The notes under the pieces are model-generated. The model worked only from the letters and a program-made list of their open reading frames with translations. It ran no database searches and was not told the origin of the DNA. Shown here piece by piece: positions 35,780 to 46,882 of a DNA stretch of 56,652 bases. This DNA is from Gnetum montanum (lineage: Eukaryota; Streptophyta; Gnetopsida; Gnetales; Gnetaceae). Every line of letters begins with the position of its first letter. The first letter of the stretch is position 1. The DNA lies in assembly GCA_015680685.1 (NCBI GenBank), contig MNCI01034162.1:1-56652 (forward strand). Direction: 5' to 3'. Both the position numbers and the translations under genes were made by a program.

Positions 35780-36200
35780 AATTCCTTTTCAATCTACCAT
35801 TGTAAGATCAAACTGTTATAAGATCACCAACAATCATATGACACAAGGGCTCACTGTCGACTTGTTCATGAGGAAGTGAATGTCTTTGTGATCAATGTGC
35901 ACAAATACTTTATATTTAAGCACATAGTACCTCAATTTCTCCAAGGCATACACCACTACCATCAGGTCTTTCTCCGTAGTGGTGTAATTAATCTGTGCAT
36001 CCACAATACTTTGGCTTACATAATGGATGTATTAAGGACATTTCTAATCATCCAACTATGTAAGAATAGCTCCCAAGACATAGTTCAATGCATCCATCAC
36101 GGTGTGAAATTGATGGAAGCAATTAGCTACTCGTAGAATTGGAGTTTCTACAAGCTTCTTCTTAAGTTTTTGGAATGATTTTTTTCATTTTTTGGACCAT
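35780..36200 (-). pseudogene. RNase H of element D
   Basis: Minus strand 'FHTVMDALNYVLGAIL' (catalytic Asp, about 36105), 'NYTTTEKDLMVVVYALEKL' (Glu) and 'YKVFVHIDHKDIHFL' (Asp kept) are the RNase H blocks. It ends with 'VVADHL' and 'WDNKDKKSLL' before integrase. Some TAG and TGA stops. Confidence 0.8.
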
Positions 36201-36399
36201 ATGAACAAATCATATTTCTTCATAAACTAGACCAACAATTTAGGGATCTTAGATAAATTCACTAAGAATCATCGAGAGTAGCTAATGTGTCTAAGGAATG
36301 ACCAGACATCTTTAATTGTTTTCGGTTGCTGGGTTATTCCTTGGATGACCCTAATCTATTTAGGGTCCACCTCAATCCTTTCTTGTGAGATTCTATGCC

Positions 36400-37035
36400 C
36401 TTCACAATGTCCTCCTAGATCATGAGATGGCTCTTTTTCCAATTGAGCTGAAGAATGATCTTCACACATCTTTTAAGTACTTGCTCAAGGAAATCTAAGG
36501 CTTGCTCAAATGTAGTGCCATAGGTGGAAAAGTCATCCATGAAGACTTCCATCCCACTACCAATCTATTTCTAAAAAATACCAAGGACAAGGCATTAGAA
36601 TGTTTCAAGGACATTGCACAAAGCAAAGGGTATCTTTTTATATGTCAAAGTCCTCCATGGACTTGTGAATGTTATTTTTGCCTGATCTTTTGACATGATC
36701 TAAATCTAGTTATAGCCACTATAGCCATCCAAAAAGCTATAATAGCAATACCGAGAGATAGTGTCCAATACCTCTTCCACAAATGGTCTTGTTGCCATGT
36801 TCAATAGTTTGAAATCAATACATACCTACCACTTGCCATCTTTCTTTGGCATGATCACGTGTGGGCTAACCCACTCATTATCCATAATGGGATAGATGAA
36901 CCCCTCCTTTAGGAATTGTTCATTTTCCTCTTGATGATCTACTTCAATTTGGGATTCAGTTGCCTCTTTGACTTGATGTAAGGATCAGTATAGATGTGAT
37001 ACTAGCATATCCTAGGATTAATTCCTGTGAGTTTA
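36400..37035 (-). pseudogene. Reverse transcriptase of element D
   Basis: Blocks on the minus strand in order: 'NEWVSPHVIMPKKDGKW', 'VCIDFKLLNMATRPF', 'YYSFLDGYSGYN', 'ITFTSPW', 'PFALCN', and 'MEVFMDDFSTYGTTFEQALD' with the catalytic Asp pair at about 36538. This is the plant Tat/Athila-like gypsy type. Breaks are mostly TAG at Gln codons (GYN-stop-I, W-stop-VC). It lies directly between protease and RNase H, the full order that C and E have lost. Confidence 0.9.
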
Positions 37036-37329
37036 GGATATGACTAAGCAAAGACTTTTGGCAATTTGTTGACCACCTTCAACAACATATTTTTCTACTT
37101 AACAGCAAGGTTGGCATTGATTATTACTAACTTTCCATTTTTCAAAAATGGATATTCTATGTCGACAAGTAAAGTTTACAACTCTATGGGCTCCTATTTA
37201 AAATTGTTAGGGATTTCCAACTCTCCCCAATAAATATCATCAAGTTCATCATCAGAAAGTTGGTAATGAACTTACTCCAATTCATCCATGCCTTAAACAT
37301 AGACACATGTTAAGCTCTCATTTGGTTCC

Positions 37330-37990
37330 ATGCAAAGTGTGTTACTTTTAGAATTAGCTATTAACCATTGGGTATCCTCATGTTTTGTGGCTACTACGTA
37401 TAGGCACTTTTGGATTTCAGATTCATCTACACACTATCTACATGCTTTGATTGATGTGCTTTTGATGGACCATAACTTGTGCACATGGTTGCACCCTATA
37501 TCACTATATGAAATGCATGGAACTCTCTTCTTCTTGATCTTTTCAAAATCATTTTTCTTATAAATTTTCAAGGAAAGATCTCTGCTACCCATTCATGCCT
37601 ATCCATTCATGCATCAATGGTACTAAACCAAGCCCTTCCTATAATGATTGGGAAATCCCCATTGTAATTTTCAACCTTGATCACTAGGAAATTAGTAGGA
37701 TAGGACCATCCATAGACAATAGTCACAATGTCCTTCATTAATCCCAAGGAAATAGTGATGGACTAATCTACCAATTCTAAACGAATGTTTCTCTTCTTAA
37801 GAGGAGGCAAATTCTAGACATTCTACATTTCAGGGGAAATCATATTAATGCTAAAACTTGAATCAAGAAGATCTTTCCATGGCTCATTTCTAGTAATCTG
37901 CAAGTAGATGAGAGGATTTCTAGGACCAATTATTTTCTAGGGAAAGTTGCCAGCCTGAATCCAATCAAATACATCATGGGTTAACATGAT
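37330..37990 (-). pseudogene. Protease of element D
   Basis: The minus strand has a damaged active site region near 37860-37835 ('LDSSFSINMIS' where the family has LDSGSEVNLIS), ITISLGLMKDIVTIVYGWSY (about 37760-37700), and the second motif 'FPIIIGRAWFSTID' near 37640. It ends with 'CR.CVDESEIQKCLYVVATKHED'. Same layout as E1, C and E. Confidence 0.78.
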
Positions 37991-38780
37991 TGTGTAGATC
38001 TTGGAAGGTGTTTTGTTTGAAGGGCTCTCAAATGGAATAGATGTAGAGGATGAAGGAGACACAAGGAAACCAGCAGCATAAGTCAATGAGGACTTTTTAG
38101 GGCTATTTATTTGGAAGAATGATCTTTTACGAGATCTGGATTTTGAACCACTCGATGGAGGAACCAGTTGTAAGTTAATAGCCCTAGTACTGTTACGTTG
38201 TTGTGACTATGTAAGAATTTTTCCTTGCATGGATAGAGTAGGTAGTAATTGGGTTGAGGTATGAGGAACATGTGTTGAAGGATGAGGAGGATGATATGGG
38301 TATGAGGATTCCCCTCTAGGAGATGAAGAATGAGTTCTGTAATACTCCTAAGGGCAGTAGTGATGCTGCAATGAGGTGTGACTAAAAGAGTCACATGGAG
38401 ACATGGGTTACTAAACATAGTATCCATATGGATCAAGTTTTCGATAAGGGTACTACTACCTAGGTGGTGGCATCCCCCATGACTGTGGTTGTTGCCACTG
38501 ATGGTATTGCTCATAAGGTTGTGGTGGAGCTCCACTTGAATAATAAGCTTGTTATTGCTAGTGGAACTACCTTGGATTTCCTTAAGGATAAGATAATCTT
38601 CTAGGTGCTTATCTTCTTGCCTACTTGAGAATTCAAAGTGTACACCCAAAATTCCTACAAGTGTGACATAACATGGAAACATCCCTTAGGATGTTCATAT
38701 TGGCAAATGTCACATCCACCATCATCATTTGATTCTACCTCCACAACCTATTCCACTATAGTAGCTTTGCCCTTACCCCT
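37991..38780 (-). pseudogene. gag tail and Q/P-rich linker of element D
   Basis: The minus strand begins with a Gly/Lys-rich block and CDICQYEHPKGCFHVMSHL (about 38720-38665), then a long Gln/Pro/Ser/His/Tyr-rich linker to protease. The 191-codon open frame 38682-38107 is a shifted reading of this linker, not an independent gene. The same Cys/His motif and linker occur in E1, C and E. Confidence 0.7.
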
Positions 38781-39562
38781 ATGGTAGGCATGTTTAAATT
38801 CCTTTCTTCTCCAAAAACCACGATCACTACCTTACTCTTCAAATTCTTCTGCAATTTTCAAAGAGGTTTGGAATTTTTCATCCAAAGGTTTTCACATTTT
38901 ATCTACCTTAGCCAAAATTTTGAAAACAAATTTTTGGATCGACAAAGTTTTTCACTACACCACTTCATCAAGTGGTGCCTCCCCCTCACTATCACAAAAA
39001 TAGACCTTCCTTTTTCTGATGGAAGGATCTCAATTATACTCCTCAACACTTTATCATTTCCTCAACTCACCTTTTTCTTTTGCAACCTGCTTAATCAACC
39101 TTTGAATCTAATGGGCTTGAAATTTTGATAATCTCCTTTGGGCATAAACCCTAAGGATTCTTCTTGTTTCTGATCAAAGCCTCTCTATGATATGGTGAAG
39201 TTTTTCTTGCTAAGAATAACCATGACCAAGACACCTATGTAAAAGGGAATAATCCCTACCCATGGTTGTGTTCAAGCATTCATGTGTTCCTTGTTGCTAG
39301 CCTTGGATTTTCTTTCTCAAATTGGACACTATGGAGTATGTTTGATATTTTTCATTAAATAGCTCAAGCATCATACTTCATCGAAAAATTGATTCTGGCT
39401 CCAAAGGATGGTAAACAACTTAAGTTTTTCCAATTTTTCTCTATATTCTGCAAGGCATAAGCATCAAGAAAGGCTTGTAGATGGGTTTGCATATCTAATT
39501 TATATTCCCCCCTAAATCTAGGAATATTATTCATATCCAACATCCTGATTTTTTTATCTTTC
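38781..39562 (-). pseudogene. gag core of element D, 3' part
   Basis: 'HVKDKKIRMLDMNNIPRFRG' then EYKLDMQTHLQAFLDAYALQ (39555-39440) is the conserved lead-in to the capsid-type domain. The rest to 38781 aligns with 25870-25260 of C. The frame is split from its N-terminal part (40418-40707) by a solo LTR with a 5-bp duplication. Confidence 0.78.
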
Positions 39563-39567
39563 ACATG
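39563..39567. repeat. Target site duplication ACATG, left copy
   Basis: ACATG precedes the solo LTR and recurs at 40413-40417. The uninterrupted site exists in element C (TTTCACATGCCTAGTTGG at about 26060). Confidence 0.92.
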
Positions 39568-40412
39568 TGATGAACCATGGTTTGCTAGGCCCCGATATCT
39601 AATCCTCAATATTGGATATGCAATATCGTAGCCTGGATAACGATATCGTGATTCCCGTATAAGCCTATAAATACATATTTGGACACATAGGAAAAGGAAA
39701 AGTTGGTAAGTGTAAGTGTAGAGACTTTTTTGTCAGTTTTCAATTTGTTTCAATTCTTTCCCTAGTGCATGCCAGTAGTGATGATTGTAATTGTACGAAA
39801 CCTTTATTCAAGTGTGACGTACTTGGACACACACATGATCGACAGTAAAGATCGAGATTACTCCATCATTGTAGCATTCACTTAGCCCTTAATTACTTTA
39901 ATTATTATTTATTATTTTCTTCATTAATATTTCTTTATCATCATCATTTACTATTTCTATTATGAAATGTGAAATGAGTACGACTTAATCACAAACATTT
40001 CAATGTAACTACTTGGTAACTCAATAGCGTATCTAGGAGTGCTCAAGTAATATGTGCTTGGTAATCCCAAAAGTAGTACACGAGGTCCAAGATGCACACA
40101 GATGATTAAGGATGGATGCCCATCGCACTTAGGCTAGTTTAGATTTTTGCTTCTCATCGCCTATTAGCTTAAAACAAGATTATTTTCCATTGCCTCTAGG
40201 AGTAGCACTAGTTTAGGATCACATCATTCACCTCACTCTGGACTAACCCATATGTGACCAAGTAAATACTAGTCCAAGTGGGAAGATAATGAACTGCAAT
40301 CAAAATGTAACTATCTAGATACCAGAACTAGTTCGTCTATGGAGTTCAACCGGATCATGTGTGAACACTCGTATTTGTATGGTTGAGTGTAGGGCTACCT
40401 TACCACTCATCA
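39568..40412 (+). repeat. Solo LTR in gag of element D (GATATC-type U3)
   Basis: 845 bp, starts TGATGAACCATGG, ends CTTACCACTCATCA, flanked by ACATG on both sides. U3 has CCCGATATC, GCAATATCG and ACGATATCG boxes (39592-39650), then TATAAATA at 39666-39673. This U3 type matches the LTR of element E, not those of A, C, D and F. A solo LTR is the usual relic of recombination between the two LTRs of one element. Confidence 0.93.
39666..39673 (+). promoter_or_regulatory. TATA box of the solo LTR
   Basis: CCTATAAATACATA follows the GATATC boxes by about 20 bases, the same spacing as in element E. Confidence 0.65.
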
Positions 40413-40417
40413 ACATG

Positions 40418-40707
40418 CCTGGTTGGAATTCTGACTGCCTCTGCAATGTTCAGCATGCTTCAAGTTAGTAGCAAAGGCTCATCATCATCATGATTTTAAT
40501 AAAGCTTATGATGTCCTCTACTATCCCTTTAGTCATGGTAGGGCCTATGATCATTGTCCCATCATTCACCTCCATCATGGTTTTATCCCCTACGATTTCC
40601 ATCAGATTCAAAGGAGGAGGAAGAAGATGCAAATGAAGAGGATGAAGAGGAAGGAGGATTCCCACCACCATAATGTTTTTCACCTTCTCTCTACTTCTCA
40701 CAGCCAC
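40418..40707 (-). pseudogene. gag of element D, His/Glu-rich part before the solo LTR
   Basis: Minus strand Glu/Asp/His/Arg-rich low-complexity sequence (including a GGA/GAA-rich strand at 40610-40655) followed by 'LLATNLKHAEHCRGSQNSNQA', aligned with 26090-26400 of element C. It is cut at 40707 by the 5' LTR of element F; the gag N-terminus and 5' LTR of D were not found to the right. Confidence 0.68.
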
Positions 40708-41573
40708 TGATGAAGCATCAAAGAGTCACATTGACAAATCCCTATTGACATGGTGTTCCTTGTTGACAAGGCCACGTCAACGTAGTGTTTGCTACATTTA
40801 TGAGGACCCATCAACGCAACTCCATAATAAAGTCTATAAATATGCATGCTCCCACCATGTATTAGCATTATTTGTTTCATAAAGTATCTAAACTCTTGTA
40901 GTTTTATTCCCTAGTCTTAGAAAATAGTCAATGTGTGCCTACAGTGTGGATCTGAGTTAGTTGTACAACATCTTATTCGAGTGGAAATGTACCTAGACAC
41001 ATTCCATGAGTAGAAATAAGATTGAGATTGATTCTTATTCATTGCAACACTTTGACTTAGATTAAATTTACTTTTAATGTAATTTATATTCCATGTACCT
41101 AGTTAATATTTACATTTCCATGCACATTAATGAATTGGCAAAATGATCGTGACTAGTTTCAAGCGTAAACATGTATTTGTTTGGTAACACCAGCAACGTT
41201 ATTGTTTGGTTTCCCCAGTAGCATAGTGCTTGGTAGTCCTAGTAGTGGATATTTCAGTTTAGGATGTGTATAGTAAGCTAGGAATGGACACTCATCGCCT
41301 ATAAGCTAGTTTGAATTAGATTAAGTAATTGATTTCTCTATTATCGTTAAGAGTAGCATAAGGCCAAAACAACATCAAGAATTATATGTCTCACTTTGGA
41401 CTAAATCATACATGACAAAGCTACCACTAGTTCAAGTTGAAAGATAGTGAACTACTATCAAAGCATTATGATGTAAATGCCACAACTAATCCCATCCATA
41501 GAATTCGACCAGATTGTGCATTAACACTTGTGATTCATATGGTTGGGCATAGGAGGTACCTTGCAGCTCATCA
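40708..41573 (+). repeat. 5' LTR of element F
   Basis: Starts TGATGAAGCATCAAAG and ends TTGCAGCTCATCA, immediately followed by a primer site. U3 contains TTGACA/GTCAACG boxes (40726, 40743, 40760, 40775) and TATAAATAT at 40835-40843. It interrupts the gag of D. Confidence 0.88.
40835..40843 (+). promoter_or_regulatory. TATA box of the F LTR
   Basis: TATAAATATGC, in the same context as the box of the C LTRs. Confidence 0.6.
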
Positions 41574-41593
41574 TTGGCGTCATTGCTAAGGAT
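41574..41593 (+). other. Primer binding site of element F (tRNA-Asp type)
   Basis: TTGGCGTCATTGCTAAGGAT abuts the LTR end and resembles TGGCGCCGTTGCCGGGGAT with a few transitions. Confidence 0.8.
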
Positions 41594-41669
41594 GGTGCTA
41601 GTCATCTAAATTAGCCATCCAAATAAACTCAGTAGTTAATGTGAGTATGTGTGTGTGCTGTTGCGGCGT

Positions 41670-42596
41670 NNNNNNNNNNNNNNNNNNNNNNNNNNNNNNN
41701 NNNNNNNNNNNNNNNNNNNNNNNNNNNNNNNNNNNNNNNNNNNNNNNNNNNNNNNNNNNNNNNNNNNNNNNNNNNNNNNNNNNNNNNNNNNNNNNNNNNN
41801 NNNNNNNNNNNNNNNNNNNNNNNNNNNNNNNNNNNNNNNNNNNNNNNNNNNNNNNNNNNNNNNNNNNNNNNNNNNNNNNNNNNNNNNNNNNNNNNNNNNN
41901 NNNNNNNNNNNNNNNNNNNNNNNNNNNNNNNNNNNNNNNNNNNNNNNNNNNNNNNNNNNNNNNNNNNNNNNNNNNNNNNNNNNNNNNNNNNNNNNNNNNN
42001 NNNNNNNNNNNNNNNNNNNNNNNNNNNNNNNNNNNNNNNNNNNNNNNNNNNNNNNNNNNNNNNNNNNNNNNNNNNNNNNNNNNNNNNNNNNNNNNNNNNN
42101 NNNNNNNNNNNNNNNNNNNNNNNNNNNNNNNNNNNNNNNNNNNNNNNNNNNNNNNNNNNNNNNNNNNNNNNNNNNNNNNNNNNNNNNNNNNNNNNNNNNN
42201 NNNNNNNNNNNNNNNNNNNNNNNNNNNNNNNNNNNNNNNNNNNNNNNNNNNNNNNNNNNNNNNNNNNNNNNNNNNNNNNNNNNNNNNNNNNNNNNNNNNN
42301 NNNNNNNNNNNNNNNNNNNNNNNNNNNNNNNNNNNNNNNNNNNNNNNNNNNNNNNNNNNNNNNNNNNNNNNNNNNNNNNNNNNNNNNNNNNNNNNNNNNN
42401 NNNNNNNNNNNNNNNNNNNNNNNNNNNNNNNNNNNNNNNNNNNNNNNNNNNNNNNNNNNNNNNNNNNNNNNNNNNNNNNNNNNNNNNNNNNNNNNNNNNN
42501 NNNNNNNNNNNNNNNNNNNNNNNNNNNNNNNNNNNNNNNNNNNNNNNNNNNNNNNNNNNNNNNNNNNNNNNNNNNNNNNNNNNNNNNNNNNNNNNN
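41670..42596. other. Assembly gap, 927 N
   Basis: Unknown sequence. The leader and the start of gag of element F would be expected just inside it. The open frames that span it are artefacts. Confidence 0.99.
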
Positions 42597-43379
42597 GTTT
42601 TGCATCAAAAATAGAAGCCATTACAGGTCGATAAACCTTAGCACTTTCCTGCATAAACTACCAACGTGATTCCTTGTGAAAGAACGGGCATTCTTCTAGA
42701 CTTTTTTTCTGTAAAAACATTATTCAAATCTTGCAATGGTGACTTCCATAAGGTTGATTTTAATTTCTCATTGATGCATTCATGAACAGGGTTGGCTCTT
42801 TTTAATCGATAAAGCTTTTCAACTCTTTTTCAACCTTCCCTTCACATAGGAGCATGATAAATTTTCCTTTCCTTGGTATCATTATTTGAAAGTGGAAACA
42901 CTATATCTTCATTCAAAAAATTTCCACATGAAACCTCTGGTATTAAAATATCAATAGGGCACAACCATCATATATATATATTTTTGAATATCTTCTATGG
43001 CTTATTCATCTTTTATCACCTTTGCTGTTCCATGAAATGGCTAAATGTGCCAACAATTATATCATACACGATTACTGTAAACACATTAAGGATTTATCTT
43101 TCAAAAAATATTAAGTAACACACATCATTAACTAACAAAAAATATCTCTTTCACAAGGAAGCAATAATGCATTATATGGAGAGAACATTCATTGGAGAAC
43201 TAATAAGATATATACTGAAGAAAATTGGAGTGACCAATCTCATGCAGGGGTTTCATATGTTCATGACTATCCTAACTATACTTAAGGATTGCATTCACCT
43301 AAGGCAGACAATCCTCAAGGAGATGAAGTAAGTCCTAGTCTAGGGAAGACCTCAAGGCCTAGGACCTCCTCAAAACCTA
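42597..43379. other. Unidentified sequence right of the gap
   Basis: No family motif was recognised on either strand. The minus strand has partly open frames (for example 'KSTLWKSPLQDLNNVFTEKK' near 42760 and LEECPFFHKES near 42695) that look protein-like in two alternating frames, but no domain can be named. It could be an insertion in the leader/gag of F, extending into the gap. From about 43140 on, sequence begins to look like a divergent gag. Confidence 0.35.
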
Positions 43380-44117
43380 GAAAAGATAAATAACGGACCA
43401 TGGCGAACATCATAGAAGCCATGGTGATTCTCCTAGTTCCTCATCTTCCTCTTCCTCTTTAACATCTAGTTTTGATGAAGATGAATGTAGGTATAGATAT
43501 CAAGCTCTACTATGAGGTCAAAGTAAGGATAGAAATTAAAACCAAGGACAAAATCAAAGACATCAAAATGAGCATAGACAAAATCATCACAATCAGATAA
43601 ATAGAGATAGAATTTTTCACCATGACATGTCTAATGATGATGAACCCTTGTTGGCCACTAAGAACATGATGTAGATCATAGAAGTAATTAAAATACCCCA
43701 TAGGCATCACAAGGAAAGTTGCATCAAAAGGCTTGATATGAATAACATCCCTAAATTTGTGGGAGGCTATGATTCTGATCCACAACATCATTTGCAAGCC
43801 TTCCATGATGCCTGTGTCTTACAAAACATTGAAAGTGGGTGCAAAAGCTTAAGCTCTTTCCTAGGATACTAATAAACAAAACTAAAGTGTGATATACATC
43901 ATTGAAACAAAATTCAATCCATTAGTGGTCCACAATGTTGGAACTCTTCAACAAGAAATACCAAAACTATGTGAGGATGTCCAACATAAGGAAAAAAATC
44001 TAAGGATGGAAACAAGAACAACATGAGCCCTTGGAAATGGCCCTAGATAGATACTATTCTCTACTGAATAAATGTCCAAGTCATGGTTTCTCTCAAGAAG
44101 AGAAACTTTTCCACATC
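43380..44117 (+). pseudogene. gag fragment, probably of element F
   Basis: The plus strand reads a Ser/His/Arg/Gln/Asn-rich run, 'DDEPLLATKNMM', 'CIKRLDMNNIPKFVGGYDSD', 'QHHLQAFHDACVLQNIESG' and, near 44060, 'YYSLLNKCPSHGFSQEEKL', all aligned with gag of E (45400-45890). Stops and shifts occur in between. It ends abruptly at about 44117, where LTR sequence of element E starts. Assignment to F rests on orientation and position only. Confidence 0.68.
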
Positions 44118-44416
44118 AGATGCTGACGCTAGGTAATTTAGACTTAGTTCATTAGTTAGAGTTAGTAATTAGTTTCTCAACCCTTCACCTTGTTAGCATA
44201 GGAGACATAAAACATAAAAAACTATAAAAATCATATACCTCGAACTTACTTAACCATACACCATGACAACTACAAGTAAGTCTGGGAAGATAACGAATAA
44301 TTAACCCTAAGTGTTCTAAGAGGCATGTAGGCACTTAGTCTGCGGAGTTCAACCGAATTGTGCATGCTACACTTGTATTCGTATGGTTGAGTGTAGGGAT
44401 ATCTTGCCACTCATCA
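44118..44416 (+). repeat. Truncated 5' LTR of element E
   Basis: GATGCTGACGCTAGGTAATTTAG to ...CTTGCCACTCATCA matches the last ~300 bases of the LTR at 49947-50852. The U3 with promoter is missing, replaced by the gag fragment to the left. Confidence 0.88.
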
Positions 44417-44436
44417 TTGGGGCCGTTGTCGGGGAC
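44417..44436 (+). other. Primer binding site of element E (tRNA-Asp)
   Basis: TTGGGGCCGTTGTCGGGGAC follows the LTR directly. It differs by one base from the TGGCGCCGTTGTCGGGGA site complementary to plant tRNA-Asp, and is the best primer site in the window. Confidence 0.9.
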
Positions 44437-44560
44437 TAAGTGTTTGTGCACCGAATAGAACATAAAGGATATCACTCACATCGTTGGGAGCCTAAACGAA
44501 CCTTCAGGTTAATTAATTAAATAAGAATTTATATAACAGTGAATTAGCACACCGATAAAA

Positions 44561-46882
44561 ATGTCTTCTTCTCACAAAAGTAATTCACCACCTAGGACTA
44601 ATACTAGAGACAGTCAGCAACATAAAACACATAACCAAAATCAGCCAAGTCCTAAACAATACAAAATAGTCTATACTCATCCCGATGAGTATATTCTAGA
44701 CTTTACCTTTATCCTCCATCAAGAAAAACAACTACGATGGAGATATTTGCAAGGTAACATTGTGTTACCCCCAAATCGATCAGTCTCTAACATGCTTCTC
44801 CGTGCTTTGGCACATATTGGCATGACTCAGCTCTATGCTGAATACGTTATAGCAAATTTTGACACAAGGGATTATCATCCCACAGATGCACAATGTATCA
44901 GGGACTCAAGGAAGGAGAGTCAACATAAACTGTTGAAGGGCAAAGGTCCACACGTCCTTAGTGAAATAGGAGATGAGGAACCCATTATAAAAGGTTTTCT
45001 AGCAAATGATATTCCCCCTCCTAATGATGGTGAGGAGGTTGGGTATCAGAACCTATGATCAACGATACATAACATTGGCTCTAATCCCCGTGAACGCCAA
45101 CTGTTCACAGAGGGAACAACCACTCATGCTAAGGATAGGCACTCAGATCATCATCACGATCGGGGCCGAAGCAGCCGAAGAGAAGGCAAGAAACATCATC
45201 ATGGCGATGGTTCCCCTTCTTCTTCCCCTTCATCTCATCACTCACCCTCTTCTTCCACATCTGGGCATAGCCACCATGAACATAACGATGAGGATAGAAG
45301 TAGGAAAAATGAAAGACCTTGACAGGAAAGTCGAGAGAAAGGACAAGGGCATAGACGTAGGGAAAGTAGGGAACAACGAAGACATCATAGGAATCATGAA
45401 AGAGATGATCATGATGAGCCCCTACTTGCAACCCAAAGTATGCTCGACATAACGAAGGCAGTAAAAATTCCAACAAGGCACCAAAAGAATAGTCGGATCA
45501 AACGCTTAGACATGAACAATATCTCATGCTTTGAAGGGGGATACAACTCAGATCTGCAACATCATTTACAGGCATTCCATGATGCCTATGCCTTGTAGAA
45601 TATAGAAAACGAGTGGCAAAAACTTAAGTTGTTCCCAAGGACACTCACCAAAGAAGCAGAGAGTTGGTACTATTCCTTAGAACCGGAAACCATTAGGAGG
45701 TGGAGTATGATGCCAGAACTCTTCAACAATAAATATCAAACATACTCTAGAGTGTCTAATTTTCTTAAGTAGATCCAAGGCTAGAAACAAGGTACTCATG
45801 AACCCTTAGATGTTGCCATAGCCCGCTACTACACATTGTTACATCATTGCCCGGGCCATGGATACGCTCAGCGGGATCAACTTTGCCACATTGTGGATGG
45901 GCTAAGGCATGAAACTAGAGCAACCCTTAGGACCTATGCCCAAGGAAGACTATCACGACTTAGAGCCCATGAAGTACACTGATTGTTGGAACAAGTAGCA
46001 AAAGAAGAAGGTGAGCTACGCAAGAGGCAAAGTGCGGAAGAATACAACTGTGATCCTTCCCTTCGAAAGAGGGAAATGAGATTTTGTGATGAGGAGGATG
46101 AGTCACCACTTGAAGAGTTCGTGAACTGGAAAACTTTGCCAATTCAGAAATTAACAACAAAAGTATCAACTAAGGTAGACCAGATGTGGGATTCTTTAGA
46201 CTCATGACTTGAAAGTGTCTTGAAAATTGTAGAAGAGTCTAAGGAGGAATGAAGTAGTGATAAAGGTAAAACAAAGCCGAGAGATTCAGGCCCTACACAT
46301 AACAAGGGTAAGGGGAAAATTCCTATTTCCGATGAAGTTGTGGACTTAGACACAGACGATGATGGTGGATGTGAGATCTACCAATATGACCATCCTAAGG
46401 GGTGTTGTCCAATTATCTCACATCTACAGGAGTCTGAGTTGTATACACTTAATCCAAGACTCAATCAACAGCAAACACCTCGAAGGTTACCTTATCCACA
46501 AGGTAATCCAAGGCAGTTCCACCAACCACTAACGTATTATCCAAGCAGAACTCCATCACAACCCATCAGACAACATCAGCAGTGGCAACACCCACAATCA
46601 TGGGGGATGCCACCACCAACACAACAGTACCCTTACCGGCAACCCGATCCATATGGTTATTATGTGCAGCAACTGATTTCTCCAAGTGACTCTATGAGTC
46701 ACACTACTCCCCAACATCACTACCAATTACAGGAGTACTTTATGAGGACTCCTTCTCCTTCGAGAGGCATTCCACACTCATCCCATCCTCCAACTCCATC
46801 TGCACCTCTTCCACCTGTAGTTCCTATACAACCTGTTCCAACAATGCAAGCCCTACTCAACCGCAACAACATAACACTGTGA
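44561..46882 (+). pseudogene. gag of element E, in one frame with a few stops
   Basis: From MSSSHKSNSPPRTNTRDSQQ to a TGA at 46880 the frame is continuous for 773 codons, broken only by stop codons (TGA 45056, TGA 45321, TAG 45597, TAG 45771, TAG 45783, and later TGA at former Trp codons). Order: N-terminal domain (to about residue 165), a His/Arg/Ser-rich block (DHHHDRGRSSRREGKKHHHG, about 190-250), 'RIKRLDMNNISCFEGGYNSD' (about 310), the capsid-type block 'ESWYYSLEPETIRRW...ELFNNKY' and 'HHCPGHGYAQRDQLCHIVDGL' (about 365-450), an acidic/basic stretch, the Cys/His motif CEIYQYDHPKGCCPI (about 604; one Cys is Tyr) and a Gln/Pro-rich tail. Gag forms the particle that holds the RNA. It is the least decayed gag here. 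Confidence 0.9.

Noticed and set aside
38107-38682. 191-codon open frame on the minus strand
   Set aside because: Also a shifted reading of the gag linker of D; the Cys/His motif and linker lie in another frame.
40703-40707. GCCAC as target duplication of element F
   Set aside because: No matching copy was found after 50852 (CCATA) or 51047 (CAAGC), so the right end of F cannot be placed.
41598-42669. Five open frames of 320-340 codons around 41600-42670
   Set aside because: They consist almost wholly of N; only short ends are real sequence.
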